Source: Leclercia sp. S52
Lineage (GTDB): Bacteria > Pseudomonadota > Gammaproteobacteria > Enterobacterales > Enterobacteriaceae
Assembly: GCF_039727615.1 (NCBI RefSeq)
Contig: NZ_CP152474.1
Coordinates: 2,666,001-2,730,000 of the forward strand
Reading direction: 5' to 3'
DNA length: 64,000 nt
Below are positions 1 to 8,979 of the stretch, piece by piece. Position numbers and translations under genes: made by a program. The notes under the pieces are model-generated. The model saw only the letters and a program-made list of their open reading frames with translations. It ran no database searches and had not been told where the DNA came from. The first letter of the stretch is position 1; every line of letters begins with the position of its first letter.

Positions 1-203
1 TATGAGAAATTGACTTAATAACTGCTGTCGCATCACAGGAGAATAAAACTATTCCAGTTGGTAAAATTAATACGAATTTCATACGAATATCACAAAAAAA
101 TTCTGCCTGACCGTATGAAGTAGAGTATGTTTCAAAGAAGCCCACGCGTGCCGCTACGTCGTGGATCTCAGGCACCTGACGTGCTGATAACTGAGACTGG
201 CCT

Positions 204-1436
204 ATGTCGCTTTCAGGGTTTGCTGCGCTGAATATACTAAAAACACCCGTATGGGTCGTATCCCCGGTTTCGGAGGATATTGTGTTCGCCAATACGGCAG
301 CAAAAAAGATCATGCAGGACGCGACGCTGGATGACCTGCGTAAAGGGGTCTGCTCAGCACATGCCCAGGCAACGCTTGCGATGTACGTGCCCGATTTAAA
401 AACCCAACAAGAGATTATTGAAATCTGGAGCGTGCAGGTAAATAACCAGCCAATGAGCCTCAGCTGCCGGCTCTCGCTGGCCGATTTTGACACCTGCGGC
501 GAGGTCATTATTTTTGAGGGTATTGCCCGGCAGCCGGTAACAGGCCTTAAAGCCACCAGCTCTGGCACCTACCAGCGCAAAAAACAGGGGTTCTACGCCC
601 GTTTCTTCCAGACCAACAGTGCGCCCATGCTGTTAATCGATCCTGCCCGGGACGGCCAGGTGGTTGATGCCAATCTCGCGGCCCTCAATTTTTATGGCTA
701 TACCCATGATGAGATGTGCAGCAAGCACACCTGGGAGATCAACACCCTCGGCCGCAATATTCTGCCGGTGATGACGGAGATCGCGCGTTTACCTGGCGGC
801 CATAAGCCGCTCAACTTTGTGCATCGACTGGCTGATGGCACCACCCGACATGTACAGACCTATGCCGGCCCGATTGAGATCTACGGCGACAAACTGATGC
901 TGTGCATCATTCATGATATTACCGAGCAAAAACGGCTTGAACTGGAGCTTGAGCATGCCGCGCTGCGCGACTCGTTAACCGGCCTGCTCAACCGTCGTCA
1001 GTTTTATAACCTTACCGATCAAGCCTCACCGAACAATCTTCCTGCCCAGCAGGAGTTCAGCCTGCTGCTGGTGGATACGGACCACTTTAAGCGCATTAAC
1101 GATATGTTTGGGCATCAGAAAGGCGATGAGGTGTTGATTGCCCTCTCGCGAATGCTGGAAAGCTGTTGCCGGAAAGATGATTACGTTTTCCGCTGGGGTG
1201 GCGAGGAGTTTGTGCTGCTGCTGCCCCGCACGTCGCTGGACGCGGCGATGCAGATCGCAGAAACCCTGCGCGCGGCCATCGCCCGCATTGCCATCCCGGG
1301 ACTGCCCCGCTTCACCGTCAGCATTGGGGTGGCGCGGCATAACCCGGATGAAAGTATCGACGATCTGTTTAAGCGCGTGGACGATGCGCTGTATCGCGCA
1401 AAGAATGATGGTCGTAATAAAGTGCTGGCGGCGTGA
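204..1436 (+). CDS. PAS-domain diguanylate cyclase (GGEEF)
   Basis: This 410-residue protein should make the second messenger cyclic di-GMP from two GTP. Residues about 1-110 look like a degenerate PAS-like sensor and residues about 132-242 are a clearer PAS domain ending in HDITEQKR. The GGDEF domain follows from about 250 to 408. The active-site motif is GGEEF (332-336), an accepted catalytic variant. An RxxD inhibitory site (RKDD, 323-326) lies five residues upstream, so product feedback inhibition is expected. There is no EAL domain and no obvious membrane segment, so a cytosolic sensor is likely. The ligand is unknown. I do not recognise a specific gene name. Confidence 0.9.
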   Translation: MSLSGFAALNILKTPVWVVSPVSEDIVFANTAAKKIMQDATLDDLRKGVCSAHAQATLAMYVPDLKTQQEIIEIWSVQVNNQPMSLSCRLSLADFDTCGEVIIFEGIARQPVTGLKATSSGTYQRKKQGFYARFFQTNSAPMLLIDPARDGQVVDANLAALNFYGYTHDEMCSKHTWEINTLGRNILPVMTEIARLPGGHKPLNFVHRLADGTTRHVQTYAGPIEIYGDKLMLCIIHDITEQKRLELELEHAALRDSLTGLLNRRQFYNLTDQASPNNLPAQQEFSLLLVDTDHFKRINDMFGHQKGDEVLIALSRMLESCCRKDDYVFRWGGEEFVLLLPRTSLDAAMQIAETLRAAIARIAIPGLPRFTVSIGVARHNPDESIDDLFKRVDDALYRAKNDGRNKVLAA

Positions 1437-1480
1437 TGTCGCCTTCTGTCTTTCAATATATTCCTTGAGGAGTGGTTAAG

Positions 1481-2047
1481 ATGAGCAAGAAGATTTTGAT
1501 GCTGGTCGGGGATTACGCTGAAGATTACGAAACCATGGTGCCGTTTCAGGCATTGCAGATGATTGGTCATCAGGTTGATGCGGTCTGCCCTGACAAAGCC
1601 AAAGGCGACTTTATCATGACGGCAATCCACGATTTTGACGGCGCCCAGACCTATAGCGAAAAACCCGGCCACCGCTTTATTCTCAACGCCGATTTTGCTG
1701 AGGTGAAAGAAGAGGATTATGACGCGCTATTAATTCCGGGCGGACGGGCACCGGAATATCTGCGGCTGAATGAGCAGGTAATCAAACTGGTGCAGGCCTT
1801 TGACCAGGCACGTAAGCCGATTGCCGCCGTGTGCCACGGCGCTCAACTGCTGGCCGCCGCGGATGTCCTGAAAGGCCGCACCTGCAGCGCTTATCCTGCC
1901 TGTGCGCCAGAAGTCCGACTCAGCGGCGGATACTATGCAGACATCGGTATTGATGAGGCTTATGTCGATGACAATCTGGTTACGGCTCCCGCCTGGCCTG
2001 CGCATCCGCAGTGGCTGGCGAAATTTGCCGAGCTGTTGCAGAAGTAA
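1481..2047 (+). CDS. DJ-1/PfpI family protein
   Basis: A 188-residue single-domain protein of the DJ-1/PfpI class I glutamine amidotransferase-like superfamily. The nucleophile elbow AVCHGAQLL puts the reactive cysteine at about residue 118, followed by His119, and [12 protein letters not shown] is the conserved loop before it. Members are reported as proteases, deglycases or stress proteins; which applies here cannot be told from sequence. The ATG at 1481 is chosen because GAGGAG lies eight bases upstream; an in-frame GTG at 1472 overlaps that ribosome site. It follows the diguanylate cyclase by 44 bases and may be cotranscribed with it. Confidence 0.88.
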   Translation: MSKKILMLVGDYAEDYETMVPFQALQMIGHQVDAVCPDKAKGDFIMTAIHDFDGAQTYSEKPGHRFILNADFAEVKEEDYDALLIPGGRAPEYLRLNEQVIKLVQAFDQARKPIAAVCHGAQLLAAADVLKGRTCSAYPACAPEVRLSGGYYADIGIDEAYVDDNLVTAPAWPAHPQWLAKFAELLQK

Positions 2048-2074
2048 GGTCGGTTCTGGACAGGCTCGGTGGTT

Positions 2075-2554
2075 TCAGGCCAGCCTGTCAACCGCATCAA
2101 AAAAGCGCTCTTCAGTCATAATGACGTTCTCTTTTGCGCTCTGATACTGACGCCGAATAAACCAGCCCGATTCCGGCGCCATGCTCAGATTAAACACCTG
2201 CCTGATACCGGGCGCATCGACATGCAGGGTTACAATGCCTGTTTCAGTGCCATTCCAGAGCTGCTCCGGAAGAAGTCGGACGCTACGGTCACCGTTCTGC
2301 AACCTGATGGCGGTGATGTCATAACGGCATATGCCGCTGTTCAGGCTATAGCCCACTGCGCTCAGGTCATGAAGATGTCTGGTGGAAAACGTCACCTCAA
2401 TACCGGAACCGGCAAACCACTGGCTAATTTGCTGCGCCAGTTCATCCATTCGTGAGCAGAATGCCCTGACTTCTGCATCAGCGGATTTTTTACCGGACGA
2501 TACTCTGTCGCTACCGTGTTGTACTTTCCTGAAAAAACGTTCTCTGGCTGACAC
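2075..2554 (-). CDS. hypothetical protein at the T6SS island edge
   Basis: A 159-residue protein I do not recognise. It has a charged N terminus, a predicted alpha/beta body and no signal peptide or membrane segment. It starts with GTG, preceded by AGGGA about nine bases upstream. It lies 34 bases downstream of the vasL-like gene on the same strand, so it may be the last gene of the T6SS transcription unit. A T6SS link is by position only. It converges with the DJ-1/PfpI gene, with 27 bases between stops and no clear terminator. Confidence 0.55.
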   Translation of the reverse strand: MSARERFFRKVQHGSDRVSSGKKSADAEVRAFCSRMDELAQQISQWFAGSGIEVTFSTRHLHDLSAVGYSLNSGICRYDITAIRLQNGDRSVRLLPEQLWNGTETGIVTLHVDAPGIRQVFNLSMAPESGWFIRRQYQSAKENVIMTEERFFDAVDRLA

Positions 2555-2588
2555 GTTGTGGTCCCTGTGAGCTTGTTACGAGCATGCT

Positions 2589-3900
2589 TTATTCTGACGG
2601 GGTTTGTTTCAGTGCCGCATAAGAGGCAATCAGTTGCTGCAGATGCTGTTCCACCTGGCGCTGCCGGACGGCGCTACTGCTCTGCTCTGCGGGGATAACT
2701 GAGAGCTGGCGCAACTGCTCTTCCACCGGCACGGTGCGATTCAGCGACTGCATGATGGCGAACACCGCCGATTTAAGTTCGCTGACCGTCATATATTTGC
2801 CCTTCTGCTCATCCAGGGCATTAAGCCGGTTCGCCAGTTGCTCAAGCTGCGTTACTCCCTGATGCCAGCCGGTCAGGTTTTCCGGCGCCAGGGCAAGGGC
2901 CGCCTTCTGCTGTTGCCACTGCTGCGCAATGGTATTGCCCTGCTCCGGCCATAGCCTGAGCGCCTGCTGTACCTGGTCATCGCCATAGCTGAGCGCCCAG
3001 TCTGGCTTTAACTGCAATAACTGCGCTAGCTGTTGCTGTGTCTGGCGAATACCTGCTTCCGGTGATAAGTGGGGCTGTCGCCTGTCGGCGGAAAGCGCTA
3101 CCGGCGAGGGGGGAAAGGGTTACAGCGGACTGTTCCCGCGCCGGGTCGGGCTGATGCATCGCCAGCCATCCTCCTGTCAGGATCCCAGCCAGTACCAGCA
3201 TGGTCGCCATACCAGCGGCAAAAGGCTTCCAGGGCTTTGCGGGCGATGGGCACTTCGGAAACGATTCAGGTTCAGGGACATACGTCCTTTTGTCGCCCTC
3301 AGTCACCTCCACAGGCGTGTCGCTATCAGGGATCAACGATTCAACCGGTACGGTAACCACCGTATCACAACTGGTTTCTCTGTTTTCCAGACGTACCGCC
3401 GCGCTATGTATATGGGTGCGCAGGATATCGAGCTGGCTCACCGGCGTTAACTCCAGACGTTTTAACGTCTCGTCCAGAACGAGCAGGTGTTCTTGCGCCT
3501 GGTTAAGTTGGCTAATATCGGCAGACGTCAGTGCCCGGGAGCGCAAATCCTGCTTCAGCCGTTTGCTGAGCGTGCCGAGGATTTCCATCCTGGCATGCAC
3601 CGGTTGCGGCCACAGATGGCTCCAATGTCGGGTAACCAGTGAATTCACCATCGCCAGTCCCTCGTTCAGGCCAGACAGCCCGGCCAGGTGCGTACGAGAA
3701 AGGCAGAACCAGGCGGCGGTCTGGAGTTCCACGCCGTTGTGTTCAAACAGCGACAGGCATAGATTTTCCACCTGTTGCCAGTTCACATCCGGACGCGCCG
3801 GATGGGTCAGTTTGTTCATTTCATTACGCAGAGCGGCATAATCCGCAAGCGTGCGCGGATCGCCGCCGGATTTAAGGTGGCGTTCAGAGAGCGTTGTCAT
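2589..3900 (-). pseudogene. VasL/TssA-like T6SS protein, frameshifted
   Basis: An ImpA N-terminal domain occupies the first ~150 residues, a single transmembrane helix lies near residues 228-248, and a helical C-terminal VasL-type domain follows; this is the usual layout of VasL-like TssA proteins. Reading breaks at a run of six G (3108-3113; C on the coding strand). Dropping one base joins both frames into a protein of about 436 residues, a normal family length. TssA-like proteins help organise baseplate and sheath assembly. The break may be a base-calling error (see findings) or real decay, since neighbouring T6SS genes are clearly degraded. Confidence 0.8.
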
Positions 3901-3924
3901 GAGTGTCCTGCCAGAGGTAAAAAA

Positions 3925-4374
3925 CTATATTGCGGAGCGGGCGTCCAGGTACTGCTGCTGTTTCAGGTGACGGATGAGCACCCGGCCTTCAGGCATAAAT
4001 TCGGTGCCGTAGCGTACAAGACCGATGCCTTTGAGTTCGGCATTGATGTGATATCGAAGCTCACCAGGGATTATTTGATCCAGCAAAACTACATCCATAG
4101 ATTGTAATCGTGGTTCATATTTCAATAATACTCTTGTTAGGGTTTCTATGAGCTGATGTGCCGTTCCCGGCATACCCTGAAGGATCTTCGTCATATCCGG
4201 CAGCCCGTAATCAGGCAAATGTGATATTGCACCGGCTCTTGAATTAAGGATACGCTGAATATTGTCCAGTACGGACAAAATAATCAGGTCCTCTTCGCTT
4301 ACCTGATCTATGGGAAGATCTCCTGTAAAGTTACCATTAAGCGTTTCATATAAAGATGGGGTTTTATAATTCAT
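3925..4374 (-). CDS. tssE: T6SS baseplate subunit TssE
   Basis: A 149-residue gp25-like baseplate wedge protein. It carries the family pattern SxxxNxQRILNSRAGAxxHLPDYGLPD near residues 40-65 and a C-terminal beta segment. In intact systems TssE joins TssF, TssG and TssK in the wedge that starts sheath assembly. The ATG at 4374 is chosen; an in-frame TTG at 4404 would add ten residues. It lies 24 bases upstream of the vasL-like gene. TssF and most of TssG and TssK are missing from the window, so this copy is probably a leftover even though its own frame is intact. Confidence 0.85.
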   Translation of the reverse strand: MNYKTPSLYETLNGNFTGDLPIDQVSEEDLIILSVLDNIQRILNSRAGAISHLPDYGLPDMTKILQGMPGTAHQLIETLTRVLLKYEPRLQSMDVVLLDQIIPGELRYHINAELKGIGLVRYGTEFMPEGRVLIRHLKQQQYLDARSAI

Positions 4375-4404
4375 TGCGTTTATTTTTCCTGTAGCGAAGC
4401 ACAA

Positions 4405-4660
4405 ATCACATGCCTGAGTGCTTTCTTTATTTTCATAGATATTTCTTTTTTATAACACCACCAATAGCCACTTCGCCATATATTGCTAAACACGAAAAAG
4501 CATCACAATAACTCATAGTGTATTGACATCATACCATGAGTAGAAGTTATAGCTAATAGCCAAACCAACAACTAATAAAGAGTGCTACATCTTTATACCC
4601 CCCCGAAATAACTATGCATCGAGTATATTGCATTAAAAACCTAGCGACATTGGGTTGGGT
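4405..4660. other. AT-rich gap between tssE and the vgrG remnant
   Basis: No convincing gene is seen. The stretch is much richer in A and T than the surrounding coding DNA and has a run of seven C at 4597-4603. Short open stretches on the minus strand are interrupted by many stops. It is probably decayed T6SS or imported DNA. Confidence 0.5.
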
Positions 4661-4755
4661 TTATTTTAAGATATAACCGTCACAACCCATATCACCAGGA
4701 TAGAGAAGTTCTTTATCTGCGCCGTACAAAAATTCAATAGCATCATATGCTGCAA
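4661..4755 (-). pseudogene. C-terminal remnant of an unidentified gene
   Basis: Just past the truncated vgrG end, in another frame, about 30 codons stay open and end in TAA at 4661-4663. The peptide includes AYDAIEFLYGADKELLYPGD and ends GCDGYILK. It resembles a real soluble protein tail, not random translation. The abrupt start at the vgrG break suggests a deletion that fused vgrG out of frame to the end of a downstream gene, perhaps an effector or immunity gene. The family is not recognised. Confidence 0.35.
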
Positions 4756-4757
4756 CT

Positions 4758-5825
4758 TCAGAGCAGGGTTTCGTTCAGCGGCTTCAGGCGCTTTTCAAAC
4801 ATCGCTATCTGGCTTTCAATGTCCGCCTTCAGCGCCTGTGCCTGTTCAGCGGCAGTTTCCAGTTGCTGGAGTTGCTGCAGGCAGACGTCGATTTCCCGCA
4901 GGGCGGTCTCCATATCCAGCACCTCACCCGCAGCCTTCTGTTGCCCGTCCGCGGTGATAAACAGCCCCTTCGCGACGCGAATTACGCCATACTCATCGGT
5001 TCTGAGTTCAAAGCCCTTACCCCGGGGTTTTTCCTGCGCATCCACCAGATGCCCGGTGTTCAGCTGGGTTTTGCCGTACTCCGTGGCGAACTTGATATGC
5101 TCCTCCCCGCTCTGGTCTTCCATCCGCAGCTTGTTGTTGGCCGGGGTGCGCAGCACGTTGCGGGTGTGGTTGTCCCGGGTGACGGGGTCAGGGTGTTCAG
5201 AGTCGTGCAGGGCGTGGGAGATATACGGCAGGTCAATGTCGCCGTTGCTGTACGCAATCGCCACTTCGGTGCCGTCAAGAAGCGGGGTGTGCCAGCCGTA
5301 CGTCTCCCCGCTGTACGGCTTCGCCATCCGCAGCCACAGGTATGCAAACCCCTGCTCCGCATCATTCCGGTCAAAGTCCAGCCTGACGCGGTAGCGCCCC
5401 TGATCGTCCAGATGCGCGTAGATGTCATTCTTTTCCCGGCTTTCAACCCGCGCCGGGAGCGTGCCGTGGGCAGACGCGTTCAGCTCCCGCTCATGGTGAA
5501 TGCGGGCATAAAAGGCGCCGGATTCGGTGACGGGCTCCGGGTCGGTGTTGTCGCCCGCCTCCCGGTACGGCTCTGCGTAGCGGTAGTGCTCCCCGGTGGT
5601 CACGGTGTCACTGCGCACGCTCACCGTGGCATCCATCGGTGTCCCGGCGATACGGTAGTTGTAGTCCCGCACGCTGACCATGCCCGGCACCACCTTATGC
5701 AGGGTGTACATGTCCCACACCGATTCCACCGCCCCGTCATACAGTCCGGACGACTCGTCCATTTCCGTGCGCCAGAAAATCCCCACCTCTCAAAGTATGC
5801 GCTGAATAAATTCCCGGTCCGTCTC
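4758..5825 (-). pseudogene. vgrG: VgrG (TssI) remnant, central and C-terminal part
   Basis: This is the gp5/OB-fold and start of the DUF2345 part of a T6SS spike protein (motifs YRVRLDFDRND, WLRMAKPYSGETYGWHTPLLDGTEVAIAY, and a coiled stretch ending MFEKRLKPL). Three lesions are visible. The N-terminal gp27-like half is absent. An in-frame TGA at 5790-5792 replaces the TCA serine codon found in the second copy. The C terminus stops abruptly at 4758, losing the rest of DUF2345. A deletion of roughly 25 codons after the residues MDE is also likely by comparison with typical VgrG. Its first 72 bases repeat at 7480-7551. Confidence 0.85.
5754..5825. repeat. 72-bp direct repeat, left copy (vgrG segment)
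   Basis: This segment matches 7480-7551 in the same orientation at 69 of 72 positions. The differences are one base at 5791, which creates the stop codon, and two adjacent bases near 5815. Both copies encode the same VgrG peptide around EFIQRIL-EVGIFWRTEMDE. The two copies flank the toxin/immunity cassette. Confidence 0.9.
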
Positions 5826-5858
5826 TTCATGACATAATCATTTCACGTGGTGGAAAAA

Positions 5859-6578
5859 TTAAAGTTCTGTCATTAACGGCAAGAGTCCTAGATCCAGAAG
5901 TTTTATTTCTATGTCGTTAGCTTTGCCGATATGTTCTTTATTACTTCCATCGAATATTTCTTCGGTTGTAACAACAATTGTTCCTTTCTGTTTTGCATTC
6001 TCTATAACCGGTACAATTTTTGCCGCTTCAGGAATTAATTCTGGTAATACTATTGATGGGATATAAATCATCCACCCCACATAAATTCGATCAGGAAATA
6101 CATTGCGTTTATGGAGATGATACCCTTTCGAATCGACAGAAATATATGACCTCCCCCTTGAGCAAGATAAATATCTCACCATGGAAATCATTTTTTCAAC
6201 TTCCTTGACCTTTTCATCCATACCTATAACAAGTAATCCCTTGTTGGGATTTAGGATGAACATCATATAATGAGAAATGGAACAAGAATCACCTTCTCCC
6301 CCACCATCCCATATGCTTTCATTTATTAACGGCTTATGTTTATTATAATGTTTGCCCACTATATTAAAAGCATTTTCTGTTGAACCAAACTCATTAAAGG
6401 CAATGCTTTTCACAGCATCTTTCTTAGAATAGCCAGTAAAAAACCATTTCTTATTTTTCCCAAGAAGTTTTTCAGTCTCTCTGGACACTTCAAACATATC
6501 TATAAGGCTTTTATCAGCCTGAATAGCCTCATCATTTTCAAAATATACTTTTATCTCAGTATTGAACAAAGACGTCAT
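5859..6578 (-). CDS. probable immunity protein (Imm52-like)
   Basis: A 239-residue soluble protein encoded by distinctly AT-rich DNA. It sits directly after the nuclease-type toxin, and its ATG at 6578 overlaps the TGA of the toxin's -1 frame (ATGA), the usual layout of translationally coupled toxin/immunity pairs. Segments KKWFFTGYSKKDA and AFNEFGSTENAF resemble the immunity-52 family that often accompanies Tox-REase-5 effectors; that match is from memory and moderate. The start at 6578 is preferred over GTG 6587 because GGTGGA lies just upstream. Its expected role is to bind and neutralise the neighbouring toxin in the cytoplasm. Confidence 0.6.
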   Translation of the reverse strand: MTSLFNTEIKVYFENDEAIQADKSLIDMFEVSRETEKLLGKNKKWFFTGYSKKDAVKSIAFNEFGSTENAFNIVGKHYNKHKPLINESIWDGGGEGDSCSISHYMMFILNPNKGLLVIGMDEKVKEVEKMISMVRYLSCSRGRSYISVDSKGYHLHKRNVFPDRIYVGWMIYIPSIVLPELIPEAAKIVPVIENAKQKGTIVVTTEEIFDGSNKEHIGKANDIEIKLLDLGLLPLMTEL

Positions 6579-7329
6579 AGTATCCACCGTGTCAAAATGT
6601 CTTTAAGGGGTAAAAACAGCTCAGCAAAGTATCTCTGACTTACAGGCTGCATAAATATCCAGATGACCTTTAAAGGCTGGTTAACTGTTGCGACAGACTG
6701 GTGTCTTGATGCTTGATTTATAGCGCTTACATTTCCAGTCCACCAACGTTTTTTGTACCATCGGCGTTAAAAAACTGATCATACCGCGCCTTCGCCTCCC
6801 AGAACTGACACAGCTTATCCTTCCAGCCATCAAACGACACGCCACAGTACTTAAATTCCTGGATCTGCTGCGTTTCAGGATTATAAAACGTGCCGCAAAT
6901 CCGCATCTGGTAACTTATCGTCACCATACTCCAGCGCGAACAGCGCCTCACCATCGGCATCACTTTCCCTTCCGGCGGGCAGTTTTCACAGGTCTTTTCA
7001 TCCGTCTTCGCCTGTGTGCCGGCTCTGGTCTCGACGCCCTCATAATTTACCGTTTCTGAGTAGTCCATGTCGTCCTCCCAGAAATCACCGTGCGTCTCGG
7101 CGCTGACGGCCATAGGTTCATTCAGTACTGGATCATACTGTTTTCCCTGGTAATCAAATCCTCCAGGATCCCCGGAGCGATTCACAGGATAAATATCATC
7201 GTCTTCCCAGCCTCCATGGCTTCCTGCGCCGGGAAATGTTGACGCGCCGCCTGCACTTCCTGCCATACCGACACTTCCGGCAGCCGCACCGCCCGTTCCT
7301 CCGATCGCTACCGGTGGGATCATAACCAT
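6575..7329 (-). CDS. T6SS effector with Tox-REase-5 nuclease domain, frameshifted
   Basis: The protein starts at ATG 7329 behind a strong AGGAGGGG ribosome site, with a Gly/Ala-rich PAAR-like N terminus (MVMIPPVAIGGTGGAAAG). The C-terminal half has the restriction-endonuclease-fold toxin 5 signature: a CPPEGK segment near residue 125, then CGVSFDGW and EAKARYDQFF near 160-185. The zero frame stops at 6727. The missing end (RWWTGNV ... VIWIFMQPVSQRYF) is in the -1 frame and stops at 6575, overlapping the immunity start. The shift maps to A AAA AAC at 6748-6754. The full protein would be about 251 residues. The likely target is nucleic acid of rival cells. Confidence 0.72.
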
Positions 7330-7456
7330 CAGAGTCCCCTCCTTTTCCTGTTTATCATCACATGCATATAGTCTTCCACCCGCTGTTCCACTGGGTAGCC
7401 GTTGGGTGTTTTCAGCCATTTTTCAACTTCGGGTTTCAGGTAAAAACCCGGCAAAA
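7329..7456 (-). pseudogene. C-terminal remnant of an unidentified gene before the toxin
   Basis: In a frame different from vgrG, about 42 codons are open and read GFYLKPEVEKWLKTPNGYPV, ending MINRKRRGL. The TGA overlaps the toxin ATG as TGATG, which suggests this was the gene directly upstream of the toxin in its original operon. The left edge coincides with the point where VgrG similarity ends. It is probably the tail of an adaptor or accessory gene carried in with the cassette. The family is not recognised. Confidence 0.45.
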
Positions 7457-8016
7457 ATATAAGTATCCAGCCCGCGCGCCTCGTCCATTTCCGTGCGCCA
7501 GAAAATCCCCACCTCTGAAAGTATGCGCTGAATAAATTCGAGGTCCGTCTCCCGCCACTGGGTGATGAGCTCCCGCGCCGGGTACGTGCGCTCCAGGCGG
7601 AAGTCAAAGTCCGGGCCTTCCAGGCCTTGCTGACGCAAAACCTGGTCCACCACCTCCGGCACAGACAGGTTCTGAAAGAGGCGTCACTGCCTTGTGTGTG
7701 ACAGCAGAGCCAGGCGGGAGCTGAGCACCACCTGGTAATGAGACTGGTCGACAGTGGTGGAAATTAACTCCAGGCGGGTGAGGATGCCGTGCACCGCCTT
7801 GCCGCTGCGCATCCTCAGGGTGGCATATTTCATCAGCACCTGTTCCGGGGGAATGTTCGCCTGCGGCGTTGTGAAGTCGATGTCCCAGTGAAAGGACTCG
7901 CTGAGTGCCTCGTGCCCGGTGAATTTCAGCACATCCGCTTTTACCGGGCTGTCGTTAATCTCCAGCAGATAGCGGGTCTGTCCGTCGAAAAGGGCCAGCC
8001 AGTCGTCCATGTCCAT
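7457..8016 (-). pseudogene. vgrG: VgrG (TssI) remnant, N-terminal part
   Basis: The first ~185 residues of a VgrG gp27-like domain, beginning MDMDDWLALFDGQTRYLLEI. Conserved segments include FTGHEALSESFHWDID and VPEVVDQVLRQQGLEGPDF. An in-frame TGA at 7684-7686 interrupts it where a cysteine (TGC) is expected (SHTRQ-stop-RLFQNLSV), and similarity ends after GLDTYIFA near 7457. It lies four bases downstream of tssJ on the same strand. Together with the remnant at 4758-5825 it accounts for most of one vgrG gene. Confidence 0.85.
7480..7551. repeat. 72-bp direct repeat, right copy (vgrG segment)
   Basis: Partner of the segment at 5754-5825 (69/72 identical, same orientation). This copy keeps the serine codon that is a stop in the left copy. 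Between the copies lie the gene tail, toxin and immunity genes, about 1.65 kb. Confidence 0.9.
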
Positions 8017-8020
8017 CACA

Positions 8021-8545
8021 TTACTCCGTTACAGATACCAGGCTGAGCCAGCCGTCGCCTAGTTCAATGGTGCGGGGTTTATCCGGGTCGAGTTCATCGC
8101 GCGTGAGTACCAGGCGCCAGCGGTTATCCTGCAGATCGGGACGGTTAAACAAACCCACTATGGCCACGAAGTGGGCGTCTTCATCCATCGGCATATTGAG
8201 CGTCACGCTGCCTTTAGGCATCACCAGCAGCGCTTTTGCCGCCAGCATATCGTCTTTCAGCACTGCATCAGCATTGCGCAACAGAGCCTGATAATCAGCA
8301 CTATCGACTGCCTGGCGGTCTTTCAACTGGTAAACCCATACCATGGTCGCCAGCGGCGTCTGGGCACCGTCAGCATTAGCCGCAGCACGGGGGGTGAAAT
8401 CCAGATGCAGCGTTTTAATTTTCTTATACAAGATGGATTTAGTGAGGCTGACGGTACCATCCTTGACGGTCTGGGTCAGGCCGCAGCCTGTCAGCAGGGC
8501 GCAGGCGATAAGCGTCAGCGCCCGCCTGCGGGTGACTTGTGTCAT
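8021..8545 (-). CDS. tssJ: T6SS outer-membrane lipoprotein TssJ
   Basis: A 174-residue lipoprotein. The N terminus has basic residues, a hydrophobic segment and a lipobox (LLTGC, cysteine at about residue 21), so it should be anchored in the outer membrane facing the periplasm. The body matches the TssJ transthyretin-like fold, with YQLKDRQAVDSADYQALL and DRWRLVLTRDEL-type segments. In a working system it binds TssM to form the membrane complex, but no tssM or tssL is present here. It begins 32 bases after the tssG fragment and is followed by the vgrG remnant. Confidence 0.85.
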   Translation of the reverse strand: MTQVTRRRALTLIACALLTGCGLTQTVKDGTVSLTKSILYKKIKTLHLDFTPRAAANADGAQTPLATMVWVYQLKDRQAVDSADYQALLRNADAVLKDDMLAAKALLVMPKGSVTLNMPMDEDAHFVAIVGLFNRPDLQDNRWRLVLTRDELDPDKPRTIELGDGWLSLVSVTE

Positions 8546-8577
8546 TCAACATTCCTTTTAAAGAGGGAAGTGTGTAA

Positions 8578-8979
8578 TTAATCGAAACGGTAATGTCCGC
8601 CTTCAGCAGACGGTAGGGACTGGCCGTGTAGCCCTTCATAGCAGCCCAGGCTCACCGTCAGCGTCTCCCGGTTATCGCCGAGTTTGCCATCCTTCAGGCC
8701 GAGCAGGCCGGTGCGTCCCAGCTGAATTCGCCTGCTTCTGCCCAGCCGAGGCTCCGGCAGCAGCCAGACCGGGACGGTAAGGCGCAGACGTGCATCGCTG
8801 CGGTAGCCCAAATAAACCCGCATCAGCACCAGCAGGTCGGTATGGAGCTGTCTGCCAGGCAGCCAGCCTTCGGCTTCGTCAGCGTCAGCTGTGACAAGCG
8901 TCACCCGTACCCTGCTGCAGGCTTCTCTGGCAGTTTTGCCTAGCGTTGCCCGTTGTGAAAGGCGTACCCGGTTTTCCAT
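8578..8979 (-). pseudogene. tssG: TssG C-terminal fragment
   Basis: About 133 residues resembling the end of the baseplate protein TssG: ATLGKTAREACSRVRVTL, WLPGRQLHTDLLVLMRVYLGY and GRTGLLGL correspond to the conserved LG-x-x-x-LG, LPGG and YLG-x-x segments. The N-terminal two thirds are missing. The open frame runs into the tssC/tssK chimera, which it overlaps by 40 bases in another frame. This looks like the right edge of a deletion that removed everything between tssK and the end of tssG. Confidence 0.65.

Noticed and set aside
7684..7686. In-frame TGA where VgrG has cysteine, and TGA for serine at 5790-5792, as possible selenocysteine codons, with yedE/yedF (selenium genes) in the window
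   Set aside because: VgrG is not a selenoprotein family, no selenocysteine-insertion hairpin is evident after either codon, and both copies are otherwise truncated. Nonsense mutations in a decaying gene are sufficient.
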